Source: Isoetes taiwanensis
Lineage: Eukaryota > Streptophyta > Lycopodiopsida > Isoetales > Isoetaceae
Length of the DNA stretch: 64,000 nucleotides
Direction: 5' to 3'
Assembly (NCBI GenBank): GCA_021234155.1
Contig: JAJEKV010000011.1
Location: forward strand, 8,665,132 to 8,729,131
Part shown: in pieces, positions 56,102 to 64,000 of the stretch
Position numbering within the stretch: the first letter of the stretch is position 1
Layout of the letters: each line of letters begins with the position of its first letter
Translations under genes and position numbers: made by a program
Notes under the pieces: generated by a model
Databases searched by the model: none
What the model saw: the letters and a program-made list of their open reading frames with translations, nothing else
Told to the model about the DNA's origin: nothing

Positions 56102-57502
56102 ATGGCTGCCGCCGACCTTGTCGCTTGGTACCATGACGGAGAGCAATGGGATCCGCAAGTCCCTTTCGACCTGCTGCGACCTTTGCTATGTCAGCGCCTA
56201 GATCTCCTCGCCAATATACAGAGGCACCCGGATTACGCCGGATTCTTGGACTTCTACATGGAGGAAATGCTTCCTCTGTGTATTCCTCTTGGGGATCCTC
56301 CCCAACTGTATCTGGAGCGGGAGGTAGTCCGGGAGATGTTAGGGGGAGACACCCATGCTTATGATGTCCTGAAGGGGAAGCTCCAATGGGGCAAACACTT
56401 GCCTGTGGTGCAGCATCAGGGGCGGCAATATCTGGAAGTTACCTTCGTCCTAGCCATCCTCATGGACCAATACGTCGAGGATGAAACCTTGCCTGTGGAA
56501 AAAGGCAAACTGCCTGAGTCTTCTGAGGAGGGGGAAGACGAACACATAGGTATGGGCGACTTCGCCCGTTGGAAACAGTTAGCGGAAGAGTTGCCACCGC
56601 GCTGTGAGCAAGCTATAGGCTTGTCAGGGTTAGACGGCCTTCCAGTTATCTATCACCAAGGGCAAGAGTACCTTCTCTTGGATGATATTATCTGGACGTA
56701 TCACATGGTGGCCGGATTTCGACGCAAGCGCAAAGACCATGTGCTTTATGAGCTTGCGGAGTACTGTATGGACGATTTCATCGACTTCACTTCTACTGAG
56801 CTTCCTCCAGAGGTGCAGCAGCTGCTCCAGTTCCGCCAAGAGACTATAGAGCCGGCAGAGACTCTACTATGTCTTCGGGACTTCGTGATGCAGGAGCCGG
56901 CCTCGCAGCCTTCACCGGATGCCTTCACGGCTATGGGACCTCACGTCCCAAATATCAACATGGTTGAGGTCCCCTCCGACTCAGATGATGAGGGAGAGGA
57001 TTTATATCATAATCCTGCTCATGTGAAGGAGGAGCAACAGGAACTTAAGGAGGAAGAAGTCCCCATGGAATTGGATAAGGAAGTGGCTACGTCCGAGACC
57101 CCGCAAGGGAAGGTGCTGGGCAACCACCTTACCCGTTTCTTTTTGTCAGCCTTTCGACAGGGGCAAGTCCTTTTTATAGCCCGAGATTTAGGGCCAGAGG
57201 CTGAAGCTTCATGGTGGGCCCTCCGTGCTCTCTCTACACTGGTCGGCCACAAGAAGCTTCCCTATCGTATGTTTACTTATGTACTCGTGCGACGGGATCT
57301 CGCCCTGACGGCCTTGGGTCAGGATATTGCGCCCTGGATGAGCATGAAGCTCCTCACGGCAGCCCCATTGGCCATTGCCTATCCACCGGAGGTTGCATCT
57401 ATTGCGGCTGCCACAGTAGACCCCGGGGTGACTCTGCTGCGACACCGACCGCCTCCACCACCTCCTAGGCCTACGGATGAAGAGGGAGGACCTAGCTCCT
57501 AA
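56102..57502 (+). CDS. Accessory ORF B: unknown 466-residue protein
   Basis: An intact frame with a strong start context (GCGCCATGG). I do not recognise the family. An internal repeat is visible: LPVVQHQGRQYLEV (near residue 100) and LPVIYHQGQEYLLLDD (near 180). These are followed by acidic stretches (SSEEGEDE near 140, SDSDDEGED near 290, EEQQELKEEEVPME near 310) and a Pro-run C-terminus (RHRPPPPPPRP). There are no transmembrane or nuclease motifs. An acidic nuclear or histone-binding role next to the H3-like ORF is only a guess. It is uninterrupted, unlike pol. Confidence 0.75.
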   Translation: MAAADLVAWYHDGEQWDPQVPFDLLRPLLCQRLDLLANIQRHPDYAGFLDFYMEEMLPLCIPLGDPPQLYLEREVVREMLGGDTHAYDVLKGKLQWGKHLPVVQHQGRQYLEVTFVLAILMDQYVEDETLPVEKGKLPESSEEGEDEHIGMGDFARWKQLAEELPPRCEQAIGLSGLDGLPVIYHQGQEYLLLDDIIWTYHMVAGFRRKRKDHVLYELAEYCMDDFIDFTSTELPPEVQQLLQFRQETIEPAETLLCLRDFVMQEPASQPSPDAFTAMGPHVPNINMVEVPSDSDDEGEDLYHNPAHVKEEQQELKEEEVPMELDKEVATSETPQGKVLGNHLTRFFLSAFRQGQVLFIARDLGPEAEASWWALRALSTLVGHKKLPYRMFTYVLVRRDLALTALGQDIAPWMSMKLLTAAPLAIAYPPEVASIAAATVDPGVTLLRHRPPPPPPRPTDEEGGPSS

Positions 57503-57739
57503 ACTAATTGCACTACGCATTTTTATAATGCGTATGATTGTGAAATTTTGGTTTGGCAAATGCCTTAGCCATTTTACAATATGATGTACCTTGTTTCCTC
57601 ATTAAATATAGTTACTGTCTTGATAAGTATAAGTGAAATTGTTCTTTTCCATGATGTCCTCTTCAAAGTATTGGCGTTTAGAATATATTGGAATTACAAA
57701 ATGTTCTATATTCATTTCGACTGTCTTGCAGAAGAGACC

Positions 57740-58189
57740 CTTTGGGAATATGAGGAGAGGATTACCGACATAATTAGGAGGGATGATCCCGGGCCGCCAG
57801 AGCAGGACTATGGCCAGAGATATGGTGAATATCCCGAATGGGATGAAGGCTATGAAATGGAACCCCCGCCACCAGGAGAACCCTATGATGCTGACAAAGG
57901 GTTGGAGATAGTTAACATCCTTAGGGACAGAGCTTTTGAGGACCTGAAACTGACCCTGTGCCGTACCTGGGATTATTGGAGTATGAGCAGGCACGAGGCT
58001 TTCGAGGATGCCAACGACCACCTTTGGCAACTCTTCTATGCTCTGCGGAGGCTTTTCAATCTTCTCATTGTTAGCCCAACGTGGGAATACCAACCAGTGA
58101 TTGTCCAAGCCTGGGCACGCTATAAGCTTGTTAGGGCTGTACGGGAGAGTGTCCGCTACTCGATCCTATACCCCTTTGCAAACCCCTAG
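57740..58189 (+). CDS. Accessory ORF C: unknown acidic protein
   Basis: The frame opens at 57581, but its first 45 codons are AT-rich and intron-like. A good acceptor (GACTGTCTTGCAG) at 57731 suggests the real exon begins there and reads EETLWEYEERITDIIRRDD. An acidic, Tyr/Pro-rich segment (EYPEWDEGYEMEPPPPGEPY) and a Trp-rich helical end (LCRTWDYWSM, LFYALRRLFNLL, AWARYKLVRAVR) follow. No family recognised. About 150 residues; the upstream exon is not identified and could be ORF B or a leader. Confidence 0.55.
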   Translation, partial: LWEYEERITDIIRRDDPGPPEQDYGQRYGEYPEWDEGYEMEPPPPGEPYDADKGLEIVNILRDRAFEDLKLTLCRTWDYWSMSRHEAFEDANDHLWQLFYALRRLFNLLIVSPTWEYQPVIVQAWARYKLVRAVRESVRYSILYPFANP

Positions 58190-58410
58190 GCTTGGTCTCT
58201 CCAGTTATGTTTTTTTTGTTGTTACGCTGAACTTTAAAACTTCCACTGTATAATACCTCCTTTTGTGCCAACCCATGTACCAATCAACCTGTTGTTGTAC
58301 TCAACTTGAATGAAATGAAACATCAGTTTCTGTTTGTATATTTTCTTGTCACTGTCAGCAAATGTTATCTAAAAGAAATTGTATATTACTGTAAGTCTGC
58401 TTATACTTTC

Positions 58411-59545
58411 ATGAATGCTCGATATAGACGGTGCACGTAACGCCGCCTGGCAAACACCCTCCAACGCCAGTAGGCTGACACCTGAACAGGAATTGATGTT
58501 AATGAAAAGGCAGCTCGGCGAATTACAGGCCTATGTATTGCATGCCAACCCACGGCAACAAACCCAGGAGGACGGACCGGAATTACCTCCGCGACCATTG
58601 AGTCCACCTGCACAACAGCCATCTCCCCCTGGAGCCAGTCCTGTACCTGTATCGAGGATGCCTCATGCTAAGCATCATCGAAGTTTCTCTAAGGATAGCG
58701 CCACTTCCTCACGCTCAACCACTTTGGTGTCTTCTGGGTCATCGTTATCAGTCAGTGACCATGCGAAGCGCCGGGATAAGGAATACCGTAAGACCGTTGA
58801 TACAGCTATAACTAGTATATGGAAAAATAGGAAATTGGCCCAGTTTGATGGGAAATCCAGAGGCGGCCTAAATGCGGAATCCTGGTTGGACGAGATGAAG
58901 GAGTTTGGGAAGTCCTATGGAATGACGGAGAAGGATACAGGAAAGGTTGCCACCACCAACCTTACCGGAGCTGCCCGTATTTGGTGGAAGGGTTATGCGA
59001 GAGCCAAGCACCTGGTCAGGAGCAGGTGCAAGTTCAAAAAGTTCGCCAAGGCTTTTAAATCGCATTATGTGCCTCGTGCGCACAAATGCCAACAGATCCA
59101 GACCTTCTACAGATTAGAGCAGAAGGGCATGTCAGTTCAGGCCTACACTGATGAATTCATGCGCCTGAGGTTGTATGTACCAGGGATGAATGAGAAGAGG
59201 GCGGTAGAGGGCTACATTGAAGGGTTGGCCCCATCCATTAAACGAATGGTCAAGGCCATGGACCCAAAATCAGTAGCAGAAGCGGAGGCTAAGGCATTAA
59301 GCCTCGAAGAGGACACACCAAGGAACCAGTATCCGCGACCTGCTCCTTACTCGCAGCCACGGCCGTCCACACCGTATAAACCCCGCTCACCCAGTCCGGG
59401 GCCCTCTCAGCAGAACTCCTACGGTCGCCAGGAAAAGAAAGTCACCTTCAACATGCCCGACAAACCCAGTAATGTTGGCAAGGAAGTTCGGAATCTCTTA
59501 CAGTCTATTCCCAAAGAGGCCCGAGATCAGTTACGAAGGATAAGG
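58411..59545 (+). CDS. gag: gag polyprotein (capsid part)
   Basis: The start is ATG 58415 or, in another frame, 58411; the long frame from 58415 is used. A Pro/Ser-rich N-terminus precedes a Ty3-type capsid (retrotrans_gag) region at about residues 140-270: [56 protein letters not shown] Pro-rich spacer follows. The CCHC zinc knuckle ([14 protein letters not shown], about 59551-59592) is in the -1 frame relative to the capsid. The switch happens at 59500-59545, either by a programmed shift or a mutation. Confidence 0.88.
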
Positions 59546-62500
59546 CATGTTACAGGTGTATGCGACCCGGGCATTATATGCAGAATTGCCCTTACGTCAC
59601 GCAGACTGCCCAGTTGGCCATGGCTGACCTCGATTGGGACGATCTGGAGTCCACTCTACCTGTCGAGGACGAGGCTCCCGAATACATTCACGGTGCATCT
59701 CATATTCTTGCCGCCATTGAAACTGGCAACGCTGAAAGTCAGCCTTCTGTTATTTCTACCGTAGGCCAAGTAGACAGTAAGCCTTTCATAATTTTGATGG
59801 ATACGGGTAGTACGCATAATTTTGCTTCTCCTAGAATGGCCCAGGTATTGCAGCTTGAAACGCTGAGATCCCGACCTAAGCCAGTCACGTTAGCCAGTGG
59901 TAAGATCAGGCACACTCATGGCCGCCGCATTAACCTTGAGATGCAGTTGCCAGGTGCACCAGTTGCCTTGGGTGCCGAGTTAATGGACATTGGCAAATAT
60001 GATCTTATTGTTGGTATGGAGTTTTTGGCATCTGCGAAGGCCAATATAGACTGCGAGAAGCGGGAGGTTACCTTCAACGCCGCTAATAGAGCACGCGTAA
60101 CGATAAAAGGTGATCCATTCCACCCTGTTATGCAGTCTATGTCAATCAGGCAGTTAGGAAAAGCTATACGCCGGAATAAGCTCCTTTGCCTCATTACACT
60201 TGCCTCCATTGAGTCTGACACTAAGAAGAAGCAGGTAATCGATACCTTGCCACAAGACATTGCCAATCTTCTTCGAGAATTTAGCGATCTTTTTCCAGAT
60301 GAGATCCACAAGCTTCCTCCTTTCAGAGGGGTAGAATGTGAGATAGCTCTAGAATCAGGTACTAAGCCTACCAGCAAGGCCCCGTACCGAATGAGTCCTC
60401 CAGAGTTGGCAGAGCTTAAGAAACAACTTCAGGAGTTGCTGAACCTAGGTTTTATTCGACTTAGTGTTTCACCTTTTGGCGTCCCTATTCTTTTTGTCAA
60501 GAAAAAAGATGGCTCCTTGAGGATGTGTATTGATTATAGGCAGCTCAATAAGCATACCATCAATAATCGCTATGCTTTGCCTAGGGCAGATGATCTCATG
60601 GACCAGTTACAAGGGGCCAAATATTTCTCAAAGATTGATTTACGCTCCGGATACCATCAAATAAGGATAAAGGAGGAGGACATTCATAAGTCTGCATTTC
60701 GTACCAGATATGGGCATTATGAGTTCACCGTTATGCCTTTTGGGTTAACCAATGCCCCTGCAACATTTATGCGATTGATGAATGACATCTTCCGCCAATA
60801 CTTAGATGACTTTGTTGTTATTTTCTTTGACGACATTCTCATCTATAGTAAAACCTTGCAGCAGCATGAGCAACATCTTCGATTAGCCTTACAGAAGCTA
60901 AGGCGTCATCAGCTCTTCGCCAAGTTCTCTAAATGCAAGTTTGCCACTCCCAAGGTGGATTATTTGGGGCATATCATTTCCGCAGAGGGAATTGCTACCG
61001 ATCCAGCAAAGATAGAGGCAGTAAGGGATTGGCCTATTCCAGGTAATGTTTCAGAAGTTCGAAGTTTCTTGGGACTCGCGGGATATTATCGCAAATTTGT
61101 TAAGGATTTTGCAATAATTGCCGCACCTCTTACCGATCTCACAAAGCATGAGAGAGTGAAGGATTGGATGGAACATTGGAAAGCAAAAGTCCAGGTAGGC
61201 TTTCAGAAGCTCAAGGATGCTTTAACATTTGCACCGGTCCTCACTTTGCCCGATCCTGAAAAGGATAAACTAGTGGCCACGGATGCTAGTAAGATAGCTA
61301 CCGGTGGAGTGCTAATGCAGGAGGGGAGAGTTATTGCCTACGATTCAAAGAAGATGAATGACGCGGAACAGCGATACCCTACCCATGATCAGGAGTTGCT
61401 GGCAGTTGTCCGCGCTCTCCGTATTTGGAGACACTACCTTCTCGGTAGAAGATTTCAGCTAGATACAGATCATCAGAGTCTCCGCTATCTATCCACCCAG
61501 CCAAATCTCAATCTCCGTCAGAGGAGAAGGATGGAATTCCTGGAGGAATACGACTTCGAGATTATGTATAAGCCAGGGAAGCACAATGTGGTTGCGGATG
61601 CATTGTCACGCCATCCTTTGATAACCCGAACCCATTGTAACGCCATTTCCACACTCACCAGTGAGTTTGGGAAACAAATAGAACAGACCCTGGCCACAGA
61701 TCCCGAATTTTGTGATGTTTGGGGGAGTTTGGGTAAAGAAGCACGTACAGATAAAGAACGTGAAGCTTTCCGTTCATATAAGAAAGAGGGCAACTTGTTA
61801 TATCACAAGGATAAGTTGTGTGTTCCTGAGACTTCCGGGGTGCGCAAGCTAATTCTCCATGACACACACAACAGCCCTATAGCTGGACATGTGGGTTTTA
61901 TGAAGACTTTAAGATCCGCTCCAGCTATTTTTGGCCTTCGATGAAGAAGGATATTGCTAGATACATCAAGCAGTGTCAGGTGTGTCAACAAACCAAGGCT
62001 GAGCAATTAAGAGTTCCAGGAGAGTTGCAACCTTTGGATGTGCGCCCAACGCCAAGTGGGAAGTGATAACCATGGACTTCATTGTGGGCCTTCCACGTAC
62101 TCTCCGTGGATATGATGCATTAATGGTAGTGGTCGACAAATTGTCAAAGATGGCTCATTTCTTGCCATGTCGGACCACGGACACCGCCTTCGACACCGCC
62201 TTGCTATTTGCAAAAGAGATTTTCAGGTTGCACGGGATGCCAAGAGTGATTGTATCTGACAGAGATCCTAAATTTGTAAGTGCATTCTGGAAAGACTTCT
62301 TCGCCACCATCTAGACCAAGCTCGCTATGAGTACAGCTTACCATCCTCAGACAGATGGACAGACACAACGTACCAATCGCATTATCGAAGACATGCTACG
62401 AAGCTATGTATGGAGTAAACAATCACAATGGGCTGACTATATTTATTTGGTAGAGTTTGCCTATAACACTATGAAACAGGAGTCTTCCAGGATGTCTCCC

Positions 62501-63316
62501 TTCATGATAAATTATGGCTACCAATGTCTTACTCCAGACACATGGCATAACCCTGTTTCTAAAGTGGAGGTTTCTCAACAACTCCTTTTAGAAATGCAGG
62601 CCTTGGTTGAAGAAGTTCGTGGTTACTTATTAGCGGCACGCAGTCGTCAGAAAAGTCTAGCGGATAAACACAGAACCCCACGAGTCTTCCAGGTGGGCGA
62701 ATCGGTTTGGCTTAAGATCAAAGTAAAACAAGCCAAGCTTAAAATTGGTAACTGCAAGAAGTTGGCACCCAGATGGGCTGTGCCGTTCAAGATTACTGAA
62801 CGTGTGGGAGAACAGGCATACCGCTTGGACTTGCCGCCCCGCTTGAGGATCCACAAGGTCTTTCACGTGAGTCTTCTGAAACAACACACCCCTGATCCAG
62901 AGGAGGTTTTGGATACCCCAACCCTCCTAGAAATTACTGAGGAGCACCTGGAGATAGTGCCTGCTGAAGCTCTTCTTGATCGAGCTTACAAACAGACCAG
63001 AAGGACTCAAATGTTACAATACTTGGTTAAGTGGAAGCACTTACCAGTTGAGGATGCTACCTGGGTGATGAAGATAGACCTTGAAAAGCACTATCCGGAC
63101 TTCATGCGGGAATTTCAGGGCCGCACCATCAACGATGCTATCAACCCCGCTCCCGGCGGTAAGCTTGAAGGCTTGATTTGCCGAGAATCATGCTCTAGAG
63201 GGGTAGATGCATCGTATCTTATAATAATAACCGATGATGAGATCACCTTTGTGTTCTCTAAGACGTGGTGTATTGTTGATGTTGACATGACCGCGCATTG
63301 CTTGGAAAGCATCTAG
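59546..63316 (+). pseudogene. pol: pol polyprotein: protease, RT, RNase H, integrase, chromodomain
   Basis: In order: a CCHC knuckle, aspartic protease ([13 protein letters not shown]), RT ([34 protein letters not shown]), RNase H ([34 protein letters not shown]), H2C2 zinc (C..C in CQVCQQTK), integrase (MDFIVGLP, VSDRDPKF, AYHPQTDGQTQ) and a C-terminal chromodomain (MLQYLVKWKHLPVEDATWV at 63010-63068). Breaks: a frameshift near 61930, another near 62055, and a TAG stop at 62312-62314. At the expected third catalytic position of integrase (35 residues after the SD aspartate) there is Gln, not Glu. The polymerase half (to 61944) is open. Confidence 0.93.
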
Positions 63317-63818
63317 TTCATAGATTGCGTTCATCTCGGCTATACGGGAAACTAGACCATTCCTTATGCCGCAATGAATTGCAAGTCATAGACATGATAG
63401 GTTCCCTTGTAGATAGATTTTCTTTTATTTATAGGGGGTGGTCCCTTCAACCACAATCTAATTATATTATTGATATACTGGTATATTCACATGTGCAGGC
63501 CAGTGAGCAGTTCGTGACCTGCCATGTATAGAGGGTTGCTGATGACCCAACCTTTTTCGGATTCGTTTTGTTTACATGTGTGACTTTCGTCGTCCATGAT
63601 GTTTTTAAATCAGACTTTCCTCTGATGATAAGTTTGTATAAGGCACTTTGGTGCTTGCACTTTGATATTTTCAACTTTAATGTATTACTGTCCGAAATGC
63701 TATAATTTCAACGTATTAATGCTATACTTTTAACGTCAATATATTGCTTTCTAGTTCACTTTCTTCAGGTAACTGTCTCGGCTCAACTAACCCCAATGCT
63801 GAGGACAGCATTATTTCT
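63317..63818 (+). other. 3' untranslated region of the chromovirus
   Basis: No supported gene between the end of pol and the polypurine tract; a 77-codon open frame at 63298-63531 has no recognisable features. Confidence 0.5.
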
Positions 63819-63831
63819 AAGGAGGGGAGAA
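63819..63831 (+). promoter_or_regulatory. Polypurine tract
   Basis: AAGGAGGGGAGAA directly precedes the 3' LTR start TGTGACG, as expected for plus-strand priming. Confidence 0.95.
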
Positions 63832-64000
63832 TGTGACGTTCCACGTATTCATACGGTATATGTAACGTATCTATACGTACGTCACCTCCTAAAGGTACGC
63901 TTCCCTGGGGTATTGTAACCTAGGGGGTTGCTCTAAAAGGGATTAAATCATTAAAGATAATAACCTATAACTTAGGGAATTAGGGATTAAATAGGATTAA
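63832..64000 (+). repeat. 3' LTR, first 169 bases (cut by window end)
   Basis: Matches 52208 onward (TGTGACGTTCCACGTATTCA and beyond), with a handful of substitutions and an 11-base deletion (TGCTAATTTAA type) relative to the 5' copy. Confidence 0.95.

Larger units (their letters stand above)
52208..64000 (+). mobile_element. Ty3/gypsy chromovirus with accessory genes including a histone H3 fold
   Basis: Order: 5' LTR 52208-53847, PBS 53849, accessory ORFs A, B and C (54644-58189), gag (58411-59545), pol with C-terminal chromodomain (to 63316), PPT (63819-63831) and the start of the 3' LTR (63832, cut by the window edge). The first 169 bases of the two LTRs are nearly identical apart from an 11-base indel and a few substitutions, so the insertion is young. 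With full LTRs the element would be about 13.3 kb. The 5 bases before the left LTR are TGTGG; the other side is not in the window. Confidence 0.95.

Noticed and set aside
59916-60377. Minus-strand 153-codon frame in pol
   Set aside because: It is antisense to the protease/RT region.

Overview
This is a transposon-rich stretch of a large plant nuclear genome. The evidence is GT-AG introns, a plant-type LRR protein, CHD1-family exons with their introns, Ty1/copia and Ty3/gypsy chromovirus sequences, an initiator-Met-tRNA primer binding site, and plant-style LINEs with a C-terminal zinc-binding domain. A seed-free vascular plant such as a fern or lycophyte is my guess from the unusual mobile elements; nothing in the sequence fixes the species. 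Most of the 64 kb is mobile DNA or its debris. The only clean host-like protein gene is the LRR gene at 12476-14212.

Layout. 1-1531: decayed LINE tail. 1532-4852: a pair of direct repeats (356 and 389 bp) around a copia reverse-transcriptase remnant. 5273-11782 (minus): near-complete 6.5 kb LINE with a 13-14 bp target duplication, inserted in a repeat whose other copies form a large foldback at 11864-12345. 12476-14212: secreted LRR protein. 14.2-23 kb: mostly non-coding, with short tandem duplications, a weak GDSL-lipase-like remnant, a broken unknown gene (20030-21913) and GGAAAC-rich repeats. 23203-24534 (minus): intron-containing CHD1-like pseudogene with an internal deletion.

25055-33646 and 35430-48172 are two related large DNA elements that I do not recognise as a named superfamily. 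Each has terminal inverted repeats, a 5-bp candidate target duplication, a minus-strand transposase-like gene (two homologous copies, DUF7869-like from memory), and a divergent plus-strand multi-exon gene. That gene encodes a ParB-like domain joined to a beta-class DNA methyltransferase domain; in the second element it is decayed and extended by an FCP1/NIF-like phosphatase region. Each element is peppered with its own private palindrome: GGTATAAATTTATACC in the first, CTCGACTCGCGAGTCGAG in the second, about 25 copies each, in introns and promoter but not seen elsewhere. A self-recognition or self-methylation system is the natural hypothesis.

48.9-50.2 kb: another LINE remnant. 52208 to the right edge: a Ty3/gypsy chromovirus (5' LTR 1640 bp, PBS, gag, pol with protease-RT-RNase H-integrase-chromodomain, PPT, start of the 3' LTR). 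It carries about 4.6 kb of extra sense-strand ORFs upstream of gag. The first encodes a protein ending in a nearly canonical histone H3 fold; the other two are unknown. An LTR element carrying its own H3-like histone together with a chromodomain integrase is the second striking observation.

Many reading-frame breaks fall at homopolymer runs (G6 at 28107, C3 at 29604, G4 at 29702, A5 at 29921, A6 at 30416, G7 at 55131, G11 at 20409). Some of the broken genes may therefore be intact in the organism and damaged only in the assembly.
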